Shown: piece after piece, positions 36,279 to 45,889 of the stretch
How positions within the stretch are numbered: position 1 is the first letter of the stretch
Layout of the letters: each line of letters begins with the position of its first letter
From: Roseobacter sp. SK209-2-6
GTDB lineage: Bacteria; Pseudomonadota; Alphaproteobacteria; Rhodobacterales; Rhodobacteraceae
Direction of reading: 5' to 3'
Assembly: GCF_000169455.1 (NCBI RefSeq)
Contig: NZ_AAYC01000009.1
Coordinates: 134,501 to 198,500, forward strand
Length of the DNA stretch: 64,000 nt
Position numbers and translations under genes: made by a program
The notes under the pieces: model-generated
The model's database searches: none
The model's input: only the letters and a program-made list of their open reading frames with translations
What the model was told of the DNA's origin: nothing

Positions 36279-37346
36279 ATGGAATTTAAGCAGAACAGGC
36301 AGCTAGCTCCGCTCCCCGCCCTTGCTTTTGCACTGGCGATGCTCCCGCTTTTGGCCCTTCCGGGCAATGCCGAAGAGCCATTGAAACCAGTGAAGCTGCT
36401 CAGCACCTCTTCTGGTTCCATCATGCTAGAGCGCCAGTTCTTTGGGCAGGTTGCGGCAAAACAAACGGTGGATTTGGCCTTTCAGGTAAATGGGCAAATT
36501 CTAAAGTTCCCTGTGACTGAAGGCTTCATCGTTCCTGAAGGGCAGCTGATCGCAGAGCTGGATCTGGAACCCTTCGAGCTGAACCTGGAGCAGGCACGCT
36601 TGCAAAAAGAACAGGCAGATCGCACGGTTGCCCGTCTCGAAAAACTGGAAGGCACGGTCAGTCAAGTCTCCATCGAAGATGCAGAGACCCAATCAGGCCT
36701 TACCGGTGTGGCCCTGCGCAATGCAGAATATGAGCTCAAACATGCCAGTCTCTATGCGCCGTTCGACGCCCTGGTCTCCGCCCGCAAGGTGGAGAATTTC
36801 ACCACCGTTTCTGCCGGATCCCCGATTGTGCGGCTTCACGACATGTCAGAGCTTCATATCGAAGTAGACGTGCCAGAGGTTCTGTTTCAACGCGCCAGTC
36901 GCGGTGCAGAAGCCTCGTTGACAGCGCATTTTCCTGGCAGCGCCGAGGCCTACCCTTTGCAAATCCTGGAATTCGATGCCGAGGCAAGCACTGTTGGTCA
37001 GACTTTTCGCGTGACATTCAAACTTGACCCCCCTGAGGATCGGGAGGTTCTGCCGGGCGCCTCGGCGACGGTGCGGGTCAAGGTCGATACCGGTGAGGCG
37101 ATCATTCGGGTCCCTTCCACTGCGATCGTTGCATCTGCGACGGGTGAAACCGGTGTCATGGTCTTTTCCCCAGCTGGTGCAGAGGAAGGTGAGGTGACCT
37201 GGACTGCGGTTGAACTACAGGCCACTCAGAATGGAGATTTCTCGATCACCTCCGGCCTGAAGGGCGGTGAGGAAGTGGTTCTGACCGGTGGCAATGCCTT
37301 GCAAGATGGTCAGAAAGTTCGCCGCTTCTCTGGCTTTGCGAATTAA
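36279..37346 (+). CDS. RND efflux periplasmic adaptor (membrane fusion protein)
   Basis: A 355-residue periplasmic protein with an N-terminal signal sequence ending near LPGNAEE. The lipoyl-like halves (VDLAFQVNGQILKFPVTEG and ASLYAPFDALVSARKVENF), an alpha-helical hairpin between them (LEQARLQKEQADRTVARLEKL region), and beta-barrel strands are in HlyD/AcrA order. It connects the RND pump to an outer-membrane channel, which is not encoded here. AAGGAG precedes the ATG. Confidence 0.95.
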   Translation: MEFKQNRQLAPLPALAFALAMLPLLALPGNAEEPLKPVKLLSTSSGSIMLERQFFGQVAAKQTVDLAFQVNGQILKFPVTEGFIVPEGQLIAELDLEPFELNLEQARLQKEQADRTVARLEKLEGTVSQVSIEDAETQSGLTGVALRNAEYELKHASLYAPFDALVSARKVENFTTVSAGSPIVRLHDMSELHIEVDVPEVLFQRASRGAEASLTAHFPGSAEAYPLQILEFDAEASTVGQTFRVTFKLDPPEDREVLPGASATVRVKVDTGEAIIRVPSTAIVASATGETGVMVFSPAGAEEGEVTWTAVELQATQNGDFSITSGLKGGEEVVLTGGNALQDGQKVRRFSGFAN

Positions 37347-37357
37347 GGGAGGCGAGC

Positions 37358-40300
37358 ATGGATATTGCACGCGCTTCTATTAATCGGCCGCTTTATACAT
37401 GGATCATCATGCTGGCGGCCCTTCTGGGTGGTATCTGGGGGTTCTTCAATCTTGGACGCCTCGAAGATCCGGCCTTTACCATTAAACAGGCGGTGGTTGT
37501 TACCCATTACCCCGGCGCCAGCGCAGAACAGGTGGCGCGCGAGGTCTCGGAGCCGCTGGAATCTGCGATCCAAAAAATGGGTGAGGTGAAGAAGATCACC
37601 TCTATCAACCGTCCAGGGCAGTCACAGATCGATGTCGAGATGCACGATATCTATGACGGGACAGAACTGCCCGCCATCTGGACGGATCTGCGCGCAAAGG
37701 TCAGTGATGCCGCTCGCAGCCTGCCTGATGGGGTTGCTCAGCCCTTTGTGAACGACAGTTTTGGCGATGTGTTTGGCCTGTTTTACGCGGTGACGGCCGA
37801 AGGCTACTCGGACGCAGAAAAGCACGAGCTGGCGACCTTCCTGCGCCGTGAGCTTCTGGCAGTTGATGGCGTTGCCGATGTCTCAATCGCCGGCCTGCCG
37901 AATGAGGCGGTCTTTGTTGAACCCGATATGGCGATTTCGGTAAACCAGGGCATTTCGATCGCCGCGATTTCGAACTCCATTGCAACATCGAACTCTGTGC
38001 GCTCCGCTGGTCTGCTGGACAGTGGCAAGGCTGAGACGCGGATGAATGTGCCAGAGGGATCTGATACGGTTTCGGAAATCGCAGGCCTTTCGATTGGCAC
38101 CCAGGGCGAAGTGATCAATGTGATCGATATGGCCAAGGTCTATCGGGGACGGCAGGCCAACCCCAGCCTTATCGTGCGCTACGATGGGGTGGAGGCCTTT
38201 ACCTTGGGGGTTGCGGGCCTCGCGACAGAAAACATCGTTGACGTGGGCAAGCGCGTTGATCAACGGCTGAACGAGCTGGATCAGCAAATTCCCTATGGTG
38301 TCGAGCTGAAGCCGATTTACCAACAGCATGTTGTTGTTGAGCAGGCGTCAAACGATTTTCTTCTGAACCTTGCTACCTCCGTCGCCATCGTGGTCACAGT
38401 GCTGGCCCTGTTCATGGGCTGGCGAGCGGCAATTGTTGTCGGAACCACGCTTTTGCTCACCGTGGTTGGCACGCTTTTGTTCATGAACCTCTTCTCAATC
38501 GAGATGGAGCGGATCTCTCTCGGCGCTCTTATCATTGCGATGGGGATGCTGGTGGACAATGCCATTGTGGTTGCCGAAGGCATGCAGATCGCGATGCAAC
38601 GTGGCAAGACATCTCGTGAGGCCGCGCATGAGGCTGCCGCCAAGACACAGATCCCGCTTTTGGGGGCGACCTTGATTGGTATCATGGCCTTTGCGGGTAT
38701 TGGTCTCAGTCCCGACTCGGCTGGTGAGTTCATGTTCTCCCTATTTGCGGTCATAGCCATTTCCCTGCTGCTGAGCTGGCTGCTGGCGCTGACGGCAACG
38801 CCTTTGCTGGGGCACTACTTCTTTAAGCAAGGAGAGGCAGGCGCTTCGGAAAGCTACAGCGGTTTTCTGTTCCGTGCCTATGGTTCTGTCCTGCGTCTCT
38901 CGCTGAAACTGCGCTGGTTGGTTGTCGCTGGGCTAATTGGCCTGACAGCAGTCTGTTTGGTTGCCTTTGGCACGGTAAAGCAGCAGTTCTTCCCGGACAG
39001 CAACACGCCGCTTTTCTTTGTGCACTACAAGCTGCCGCAGGGGACAACCATCGAAAACACCTCTGCGCAGATGGAGCTGATTGAAGGATGGCTGGCCGAA
39101 CAAGAAGATGTCATCTCGGTCGCGAGTTTTGTCGGTCAGGGAGCTACCCGCTTTATGCTGACCTATGAGTCGGAAAAAGCAAACCCGAGCTATGGTCATC
39201 TGATTGTTCGCGCCAAGGACCTGTATGCTATCCCTGCACTGCAGGAAGGGCTGGAGGCCTTTGCCTATGAAAACCTCCCCGAAGGTGAGTTCCGGAGCAA
39301 GCGATTGGTCTTTGGTCCCGGTGGTGGCGACCCGATCCAGGCGCGTTTCTCTGGTCCGGATCCACAGGTGCTGCGTCAATTGGGAGAGGAGGCCCAGCGT
39401 CTTCTGGTTGCAGCCTCCCCCAATATCCTGAGCCCGCGCCATGACTGGCGTGAACAGGAAGTGACCCTGACACCGATCTATGCAACGGACCGCGCGCAGA
39501 CGGCGGGGATCGCCCGCGAGGACATCGCCGATACCTTGCAATTCTCAACTGATGGGTTGCAGGCAGGCGTCTTCCGCGAGCGTGAGAGGTTGATCCCGAT
39601 TATCCTGCGTCGCGCTCCTGAGGAAGAGTACAATATCATGGATCAGGTGGTTTATTCGGCAGCTGCCGAAGGCTTTCTGCCCCTTGAGCAGATGATCGAT
39701 GGCATTGATGTGCGTCTCGAAGATACTCTGGTGCATCGCCGTGACCGGGTACCGACGCTGACCGTTGGTGCAGATATCCCAACTAGTATGACTGCCGCCT
39801 CTGTCTTCTCAGAGGTTCAGGAGACGCTGGAAGCGATGGAATTGCCAGCCGGTTACACCATGGAATGGGGCGGTGATCACGAAAGCTCTGGCGATGCCAA
39901 TGCCAGCCTTGGCAAACAGCTGCCGGTGACCATCCTGATCATGGTGCTGATCTCGGTCTTCCTGTTCAATGCCATCCGCCAGCCGGTGATCATCTGGCTT
40001 TTGGTGCCGATGTCGGTGAACGGCGTTGCAATGGGCCTCTTGGGAACCGGACTGCCTTTCACCTTCACCGCTCTTCTGGGTCTGCTCAGCCTTTCGGGGA
40101 TGCTGACCAAGAATGGCATCGTCCTGGTGGAAGAGATCGATCTGGTCCGCGAAAGCGGCAAACCGCTGCGCGAAGCCATCGTGGAGGCCTCGGTCTCGCG
40201 GCTGCGCCCGGTTATGCTGGCGGCGATAACCACCATTCTGGGTATGATCCCGCTCTTGTGGGATGCCTTCTTTGTCTCCATGGCGGTGACCATCATGGGC

Positions 40301-40411
40301 GGGTTGGCCTTTGCCACCGTGCTGACCCTGGTGGCCGCGCCGGTCTTCTATCTGATCTTCTTTAGTCGCGACGAGAAGCAGGAGCTGAAGGCGGTCCTAG
40401 CCGCGGCCTGA
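37358..40411 (+). CDS. RND family efflux permease
   Basis: A 1017-residue AcrB/HAE-1-like inner-membrane pump that exports compounds using the proton gradient. The N-terminus is MDIARASINRPLYTWIIML, and the permease halves each have six membrane segments. The proton-relay Asp is in GMLVDNAIVVAEGM (about residue 405); large periplasmic loops lie between. The tail FFSRDEKQELKAVLAAA is cytoplasmic. Substrates are unknown. It is co-transcribed with marR and the adaptor and may partner with a TolC-type channel elsewhere. Confidence 0.97.
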   Translation: MDIARASINRPLYTWIIMLAALLGGIWGFFNLGRLEDPAFTIKQAVVVTHYPGASAEQVAREVSEPLESAIQKMGEVKKITSINRPGQSQIDVEMHDIYDGTELPAIWTDLRAKVSDAARSLPDGVAQPFVNDSFGDVFGLFYAVTAEGYSDAEKHELATFLRRELLAVDGVADVSIAGLPNEAVFVEPDMAISVNQGISIAAISNSIATSNSVRSAGLLDSGKAETRMNVPEGSDTVSEIAGLSIGTQGEVINVIDMAKVYRGRQANPSLIVRYDGVEAFTLGVAGLATENIVDVGKRVDQRLNELDQQIPYGVELKPIYQQHVVVEQASNDFLLNLATSVAIVVTVLALFMGWRAAIVVGTTLLLTVVGTLLFMNLFSIEMERISLGALIIAMGMLVDNAIVVAEGMQIAMQRGKTSREAAHEAAAKTQIPLLGATLIGIMAFAGIGLSPDSAGEFMFSLFAVIAISLLLSWLLALTATPLLGHYFFKQGEAGASESYSGFLFRAYGSVLRLSLKLRWLVVAGLIGLTAVCLVAFGTVKQQFFPDSNTPLFFVHYKLPQGTTIENTSAQMELIEGWLAEQEDVISVASFVGQGATRFMLTYESEKANPSYGHLIVRAKDLYAIPALQEGLEAFAYENLPEGEFRSKRLVFGPGGGDPIQARFSGPDPQVLRQLGEEAQRLLVAASPNILSPRHDWREQEVTLTPIYATDRAQTAGIAREDIADTLQFSTDGLQAGVFRERERLIPIILRRAPEEEYNIMDQVVYSAAAEGFLPLEQMIDGIDVRLEDTLVHRRDRVPTLTVGADIPTSMTAASVFSEVQETLEAMELPAGYTMEWGGDHESSGDANASLGKQLPVTILIMVLISVFLFNAIRQPVIIWLLVPMSVNGVAMGLLGTGLPFTFTALLGLLSLSGMLTKNGIVLVEEIDLVRESGKPLREAIVEASVSRLRPVMLAAITTILGMIPLLWDAFFVSMAVTIMGGLAFATVLTLVAAPVFYLIFFSRDEKQELKAVLAAA

Positions 40412-40425
40412 AAAGCCTAAGAAAA

Positions 40426-40490
40426 CCCGCCGCGTTAGCGGCGGGCGCCTGTCCGCCCACAGGTCAAACCGAAGGCTTGCCTACGGCAAA
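40426..40490. repeat. Hairpin cluster after the RND gene
   Basis: CCCGCCGC-gtta-GCGGCGGG (40426-40445) is a perfect 8-bp hairpin, followed by CCTGT-ccgccc-ACAGG and a TTGCC-tac-GGCAA unit. The AGGCTTGCCT..GGCAAA stretch at 40473-40490 matches 16 of 18 bases with 59428-59445. The first hairpin likely terminates the RND operon. Confidence 0.65.
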
Positions 40491-40611
40491 GGGCAGGTGA
40501 ATTTCACATCCCAACTAGGCGTTTGCAAGCAGAGTGCTGGAACCGATCAGAACCGGTTCCGGCTTCGATGGATGGAAGAATCTCCGTTTCGCAAAGCCGA
40601 TCGCGCGTGAT

Positions 40612-40965
40612 TCAACCAAGTTGCGCCAAAGCTCGTTTGACCAGCTTTTGACATCTTTGGGATAAATGCTTGGCTACGCAGTCTTGATCCAGTGCGCGAC
40701 GACGAAGGAACAGGGCAAAAGCATGAGCACGCGATTGTTGACTCATGTAACCTGTCCAGCCAGCATCGTCTGCCCCTTGGAGCTGAAATATCCCGAACCC
40801 AGCAATTATACAGCCCAGATCCGTTGCCAATTCATGAGCCCCCGCGCCGCCAGGCACTTCGTCTTCCATACCAGACAATCGAGCATGCATCACTTCATGG
40901 GCAAGAACATTGATGAATTGGAGCGGGCTCTTTAGCAATTCGGGGTCGTACCGGATCACTGAAGT
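40612..40965 (-). pseudogene. Truncated zincin-type gene beside an IS element
   Basis: The frame encodes about 115 residues beginning around IRYDPELLKSPLQF and containing FINVLAHEVMHARLSGMEDEV, an HEVMH zinc motif, then ELATDLGCIIAGFGIF. A metallopeptidase-like protein would need an N-terminal part, but the frame runs straight into the IS3 element, and only about 60 bases lie between the other IS end and the carB terminator. The 5' part of the gene is therefore gone, probably lost with the insertion. Confidence 0.7.
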
Positions 40966-41021
40966 TGATCCTCCCCCACTGAAGTGATCCGCCCGTATAG
41001 TTAGGAAACGGAGGATCAGAT

Positions 41022-41300
41022 ATGGGAATCAAGCGACACAAGCCCGAAGAGATTGTCACGAAGTTACGGCAGGTTGAGGTGCTTTGCGGCCAAGGGATGC
41101 CGCGCGTAGACGCCATTCGACAGGTGCAGATTACAGAACAAACCTTCTATCGCTGGCGCAAGCAATATGGCGGTATGGGAACCGACCAACTGAAGGAACT
41201 AAAGCGACTTCAGAAGGAGAATGACCGGCTGCGTTGGGCAGTTTCTGATCTGACATTGGACAAGCTCATTCTGTCGGAAGCTGCACGGGGAAACTTCTGA
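41022..41300 (+). CDS. IS3-family transposase OrfA
   Basis: A 92-residue protein with the DNA-binding helix-turn-helix of IS3 OrfA: HKPEEIVTKLRQVEVLCGQG, ITEQTFYRWRKQYGG, and the leucine-zipper tail ELKRLQKENDRLRWAVSDLTLDK. It starts behind GGAGGATCAGAT. OrfB lies in the -1 frame downstream; a ribosome slip near GGGGAAAC at the end of orfA would yield the full transposase. Confidence 0.95.
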   Translation: MGIKRHKPEEIVTKLRQVEVLCGQGMPRVDAIRQVQITEQTFYRWRKQYGGMGTDQLKELKRLQKENDRLRWAVSDLTLDKLILSEAARGNF

Positions 41301-41332
41301 GCCCCTCGCGCCGCCGTAACTGCATTGATCAT

Positions 41333-42148
41333 GTGCGACGCCAGTTCCACGTCTCAGAGCGTCGCGCCTGCCGTGTTCTGGGACAGCACCGTTCCACACA
41401 GAGGCGGGTGCCTGTTGGACGTGCTGACGAAGACCGGTTGGTGTCTGACATGATCGAACTGACACGCCAATATGGTCGATACGGTTACCGTCGGATAGCG
41501 GCTCTTCTGAGAGACGCCGGCTGGCAAATCAACGACAAACGTGTTGAGCGCCTATGGCGGCGTGAGGGGCTGAAAGTTCCAATGAAACAACCGAAGAAAG
41601 GACGGCTCTGGCTGAACGACGGGTCGTGTGTTCGACTCCGGCCCGAATATCGTGACCATGTCTGGTCCTATGACTTCGTGCACCATCGAACGGATGACGG
41701 GAAAGCGTTCCGGACACTGAACATTCTGGATGAACACAGCCGGGAATGCCTGGCGATCCGGGTGAAGAGGCGCTTGAACTCGGCAGAAGTTATTGACGCG
41801 CTGACAGATCTTTTCATCCTGCGTGGCGTTCCTGCTTTCATCAGATCAGATAATGGCCCAGAGTTCATTGCTCAGGCCGTTCGAGATTGGATCGCAGCGG
41901 TCGGTGCCCAAACGGCCTACATTGAACCAGGATCACCTTGGGAGAACGGATACTGTGAAAGCTTCAACGCGCGCTTCAGAGACGAGCTGCTGAATGGAGA
42001 GGTATTTTACAGCCTGCGTGAAGCCCAGATCCTGATTGAACAATGGAGAAATCACTACAACACAAAACGGCCGCATAGTGCTCTGGGCTATCGCCCACCG
42101 GCTCCGGAAGCCATCGTTCCGGTGGAAACCAGGCCGATCATGCACTAA
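41333..42148 (+). CDS. IS3-family transposase OrfB (integrase core)
   Basis: A 271-residue DDE-type catalytic part: WSYDFVHHRTDDGKAFRTL gives the first Asp, FIRSDNGPEFIAQAV the second Asp, and ENGYCESFNARFRDEL the Glu. The start shown is a GTG, but the frame continues upstream with SPSRRRNCIDH into orfA in the -1 frame, so the natural product is probably an OrfAB fusion made by frameshifting. The frame is intact, so the element may be active. Confidence 0.95.
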   Translation: MRRQFHVSERRACRVLGQHRSTQRRVPVGRADEDRLVSDMIELTRQYGRYGYRRIAALLRDAGWQINDKRVERLWRREGLKVPMKQPKKGRLWLNDGSCVRLRPEYRDHVWSYDFVHHRTDDGKAFRTLNILDEHSRECLAIRVKRRLNSAEVIDALTDLFILRGVPAFIRSDNGPEFIAQAVRDWIAAVGAQTAYIEPGSPWENGYCESFNARFRDELLNGEVFYSLREAQILIEQWRNHYNTKRPHSALGYRPPAPEAIVPVETRPIMH

Positions 42149-42245
42149 CACTCACACTGGACCACTTCGATGGGGCTGTTCAATTTGTTCTCAAAAACCA
42201 ATGGGTCGTGTGTAAATTCGACCGGAAACCTGGAGCCCCTACGAA

Positions 42246-42270
42246 AAAGACCGGCCAATGGCCGGTCTTT
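42246..42270 (-). terminator. Terminator of carB
   Basis: AAAGACCGGCC and GGCCGGTCTTT form a perfect 11-bp stem with an AAT loop. On the minus strand a TTTTT run follows. It lies 26 bases beyond the carB stop codon. Confidence 0.93.
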
Positions 42271-42295
42271 CGGTTTCATTTCATGGGGCTGGGTA

Positions 42296-45200
42296 TCACC
42301 CCTGCAAGCTCTTTACCTCGACTTCACCCTCGGCCTGGGCCTTGATGGCGCGGGCAGCAGCGTTAGAGGCTGCGGCGGTGGTGAAATAAGGGATCTTGCC
42401 GTAAAGGGCGACCGAGCGCATGTCTTTGCTATCCTCAACCGCCTGAGCACCCTCAGTGGTGTTCATCAAGAGCTGCACATGGCCGTCCTTCAACAGGTCG
42501 ATCACATGGGGGCGACCCTCATAGACCTTGTTGACCTGCTCACAGGGCACACCGTGGCCATCCAGCCAGCTCTGGGTGCCGCGGGTGGCCACCAGGGTAA
42601 AGCCCTGCTCCACCAGAACCTGTGCCGCTTCCAGCATGAGTGCGTTCTTGTCCGCATCCTTGATCGAGATAAAGGCACGGCCTTCGCGGGGCAGCACCAT
42701 GCCCGCACCCATTTGCGCCTTGAGGAAGGCACCGGCAAAGCTGCGGTCCCAGCCCATGACCTCACCGGTGGAGCGCATCTCGGGCCCCAGGATGGTATCG
42801 ACGCCGGGGAAGCGGGCGAAGGGCATCACCGCTTCTTTCACCGAGAACCAAGGCATATTGGGATCCGCCAGGGTCATCGGATCTGCCATCGGGGTATCCA
42901 CGTCATAGCCCGCATCGGGCTCGTAAGGCGGGCGCTCAGGGAAGGCAGAGAGTTTCTCACCGGCCATGACGCGGGCGGCGATGGAGGCGATGGCGCTGTC
43001 GGTGGCCTTGGCCACAAAAGGAACCGTACGGCTGGCGCGCGGGTTCACCTCAATGAGGAAGATCACCCCGTCTTTGATGGCGAACTGGATGTTCATCAGA
43101 CCCACAACGTTCAGCGCTTTGGCCAGCGCATGGGTCTGCGCCTTCACCTCTTCGAGAACCTCATCAGAAAGAGAGTAGGGTGGAAGCGAACAGGCGCTGT
43201 CACCGGAGTGCACGCCAGCCTCTTCGATGTGCTGCATGATGCCTGCCACATGCACCTGGTCGCCATCGCAGATCGCATCAACGTCCAGTTCGACAGCACC
43301 CGACAGGTAGCTATCGAGGAGAACCGGGCTATCGCCTGAGACAACGACAGCCTCGGCGATATAGCGTTTCAGCTGGTCCATGTCGCGCACGATTTCCATC
43401 GCCCGACCACCCAGAACGTAGGAGGGGCGAATGACCAGTGGGAAGCCGATTTCCTCTGCAATCGCAAGGGCTTCCTCATCGGTGGAGGCGATGCCGTTAT
43501 GGGGCTGCTTCAGGCCCAGATTGTTCACCAACTCCTGGAAACGTTCGCGGTCTTCGGCCAGGTCGATGGCGTCGGGCGAGGTGCCGAGGATCGGGATGCC
43601 GTGCTCTTCCAGCGAATTGGCCAGTTTCAGCGGGGTCTGTCCGCCGAACTGGACGATGACGCCGTGCAAGGTGCCGTTCTCCTGCTCGGTGCGCAGGATC
43701 TCCATCACATGCTCAAAGGTGAGCGGTTCAAAATACAAACGATCCGAAGTGTCATAGTCGGTCGACACGGTCTCGGGGTTGCAGTTGATCATGATGGTCT
43801 CATAGCCCGCATCGGTCAGCGCGTAGCAGGCGTGGCAGCAGCAGTAATCAAACTCGATACCCTGGCCAATGCGGTTTGGACCACCGCCAAGGATTACCAC
43901 CTTCTTGCGATCCGATGGGCGCGCTTCGCATTCCGCCTCACCCATCATCGGGGCCTCATAGGTGGAGTACATATAGGGGGTCTGCGCTTCGAATTCGGCC
44001 GCACAGGTGTCGATCCGCTTGAAAACCGCGGTCACACCCTTGGCGATACGCGCCTCGCGCACCTGCGCTTCGCTTCTGCTCGCAAGGTTCGCCAGGCGGG
44101 CATCGGTGAAGCCAAGCATCTTAAGCGCGCGCAGCTCTTTTTCGCCCTGTGGCAGGCCGTTTGCACGGACATCCTGCTCGGCTTCGATGATTTCGCGGAT
44201 CCGGTCCAGGAACCAGGGGTCGAATTTGGTGACCGTAAAGATTTCATCATTGCTGAGGCCGTGGCGCATGGCCTGGGCGATAGTGCGCAGCCGGTCCGGC
44301 GTCTGTTGGCTGATCGCTTTGATCACTGCAGCCTTGTCGTCTGCGATGTCCCAAGTGCCGACCGCGAGGCCGGGAATTTCAATTTCGTCAAAGCCGGTAA
44401 GGCCCGATTCCATTGATGCCAGTGCTTTTTGCATCGACTCGTGGATGGTGCGGCCAATCGACATGGCCTCGCCCACGGATTTCATCGCGGTAGTGAGATA
44501 GGGCTCGGAGCCGGGGAATTTCTCAAAGGCGAATTTTGGGATTTTGGTGACAACATAGTCGATGCTGGGCTCAAAGGACGCGGGCGTCACCTTGGTGATG
44601 TCATTATCCAGCTCATCCAGGGTGTATCCGACCGCCAGTTTGGCGGCGATCTTGGCAATCGGGAAGCCGGTTGCCTTGGAAGCCAGCGCCGAAGAGCGGC
44701 TGACGCGGGGGTTCATTTCAATGACCACCATGCGGCCGTCATCCGGATTCACGGCCCATTGCACGTTGGAGCCGCCGGTTTCCACGCCGATCTCACGCAA
44801 CACGTTGATCGAATGGGTCCGCATGATCTGGTATTCTTTGTCGGTCAGCGTCAGGGCAGGGGCCACGGTGATCGAATCACCTGTGTGCACGCCCATCGGA
44901 TCGATGTTCTCGATCGAGCAGACGATGATGGCGTTGTCGGCTTTGTCGCGCACAACCTCCATCTCATATTCTTTCCAGCCCAGAAGGCTCTCATCCACCA
45001 GGATCTGGTTCACCGGAGAGGCATCCATGCCGGTGCGGCAGAAGTGCTCATAGTCTTCCCGGTTATAGGCCACACCACCGCCGGTGCCGCCCATGGTGAA
45101 GGCGGGGCGGATGATTGCAGGAAGGCCGATGTCCTCAAGGGCTTCCAGCGCGATGCGCACGCCTTCGGTCAGGTCGGCAGAGCCATCCTCATTCTTGGGG

Positions 45201-45652
45201 GCGGTAACAATGGTGGCGCGTGGGTTTTCGATACCCAGACGGTCCATCGCGTCGCGGAACAGCTTGCGATCTTCAGCCATTTCAATGGCATCGCGGGTGG
45301 CGCCGATCATTTCGACGTCGAATTTCTCCAGCACGCCCATCTCTTCTAGCGCCAGAGAGGTGTTCAATCCCGTTTGCCCGCCCATGGTTGGCAGCAGCGC
45401 ATCGGGGCGTTCCTTTTCGATGATCTTGGCGACCACTTCCGGGGTGATCGGCTCGATATAGGTGGCATCGGCTAGGCCCGGATCGGTCATGATCGTCGCC
45501 GGGTTGGAGTTTACCAGAATGACCCGGTAGCCCTCTTCCTTGAGTGCCTTACAGGCCTGGGCACCGGAGTAATCAAACTCGCAGGCCTGGCCGATAATGA
45601 TGGGTCCTGCACCGATGATCATAATCGACTGGATGTCGGTTCTTTTAGGCAT
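42296..45652 (-). CDS. carB: Carbamoyl-phosphate synthase large subunit
   Basis: A 1118-residue enzyme that makes carbamoyl phosphate for arginine and pyrimidine synthesis with glutaminase subunit CarA (not in this window). Two duplicated ATP-grasp halves are seen: [21 protein letters not shown] and [20 protein letters not shown] start the halves, and [19 protein letters not shown] and [19 protein letters not shown] close them. The C-terminal methylglyoxal-synthase-like domain is the regulatory part. The ATG at 45652 follows AAGGAG; 73 upstream codons in frame are non-coding. Confidence 0.98.
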   Translation of the reverse strand: MPKRTDIQSIMIIGAGPIIIGQACEFDYSGAQACKALKEEGYRVILVNSNPATIMTDPGLADATYIEPITPEVVAKIIEKERPDALLPTMGGQTGLNTSLALEEMGVLEKFDVEMIGATRDAIEMAEDRKLFRDAMDRLGIENPRATIVTAPKNEDGSADLTEGVRIALEALEDIGLPAIIRPAFTMGGTGGGVAYNREDYEHFCRTGMDASPVNQILVDESLLGWKEYEMEVVRDKADNAIIVCSIENIDPMGVHTGDSITVAPALTLTDKEYQIMRTHSINVLREIGVETGGSNVQWAVNPDDGRMVVIEMNPRVSRSSALASKATGFPIAKIAAKLAVGYTLDELDNDITKVTPASFEPSIDYVVTKIPKFAFEKFPGSEPYLTTAMKSVGEAMSIGRTIHESMQKALASMESGLTGFDEIEIPGLAVGTWDIADDKAAVIKAISQQTPDRLRTIAQAMRHGLSNDEIFTVTKFDPWFLDRIREIIEAEQDVRANGLPQGEKELRALKMLGFTDARLANLASRSEAQVREARIAKGVTAVFKRIDTCAAEFEAQTPYMYSTYEAPMMGEAECEARPSDRKKVVILGGGPNRIGQGIEFDYCCCHACYALTDAGYETIMINCNPETVSTDYDTSDRLYFEPLTFEHVMEILRTEQENGTLHGVIVQFGGQTPLKLANSLEEHGIPILGTSPDAIDLAEDRERFQELVNNLGLKQPHNGIASTDEEALAIAEEIGFPLVIRPSYVLGGRAMEIVRDMDQLKRYIAEAVVVSGDSPVLLDSYLSGAVELDVDAICDGDQVHVAGIMQHIEEAGVHSGDSACSLPPYSLSDEVLEEVKAQTHALAKALNVVGLMNIQFAIKDGVIFLIEVNPRASRTVPFVAKATDSAIASIAARVMAGEKLSAFPERPPYEPDAGYDVDTPMADPMTLADPNMPWFSVKEAVMPFARFPGVDTILGPEMRSTGEVMGWDRSFAGAFLKAQMGAGMVLPREGRAFISIKDADKNALMLEAAQVLVEQGFTLVATRGTQSWLDGHGVPCEQVNKVYEGRPHVIDLLKDGHVQLLMNTTEGAQAVEDSKDMRSVALYGKIPYFTTAAASNAAARAIKAQAEGEVEVKSLQG

Positions 45653-45889
45653 GGGTGAGGCTCCTTCAGGTTTACGCGGGCAGTTTAGCGCAGGGCGGTG
45701 CGTTGGGCGATGTGGCGAGTCGGGCAGCGGCAAGCGCCCAAATTGTCCTGCGTTATAGGGAGTGATCGAAAAGGTGCAAGAGGGATCGGAGCTGAGCATC
45801 GATTTGCCGCTTTTGGGGCTGTTGTTCGCTATGCGAACGGATATAGGTTTACAGGAGAAACGCGAAACCATTCAGACAGGAGCAGCCGG

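Larger units (their letters stand above)
40966..42182 (+). mobile_element. IS3-family insertion sequence (IS407-like), nearly complete
   Basis: The element carries orfA and orfB of an IS3-type transposase. Ends are TGATCCTCCCCCACTGAAG... at the left and, on the minus strand, TGAACAGCCCCATCGAAG... at the right. CCCCACTGAAGTGATCC (40974-40990) and the complement of 42159-42175 match at 14 of 17 positions. Exact limits are uncertain because no target duplication was found, and the left motif occurs twice (ACTGAAGTTGATCC and ACTGAAGTGATCC). Confidence 0.85.

Noticed and set aside
43499-45349. Long open frames opposite carB
   Set aside because: Antisense of a strongly biased essential gene; composition (many Gly, His, Asp) is typical of shadow frames.
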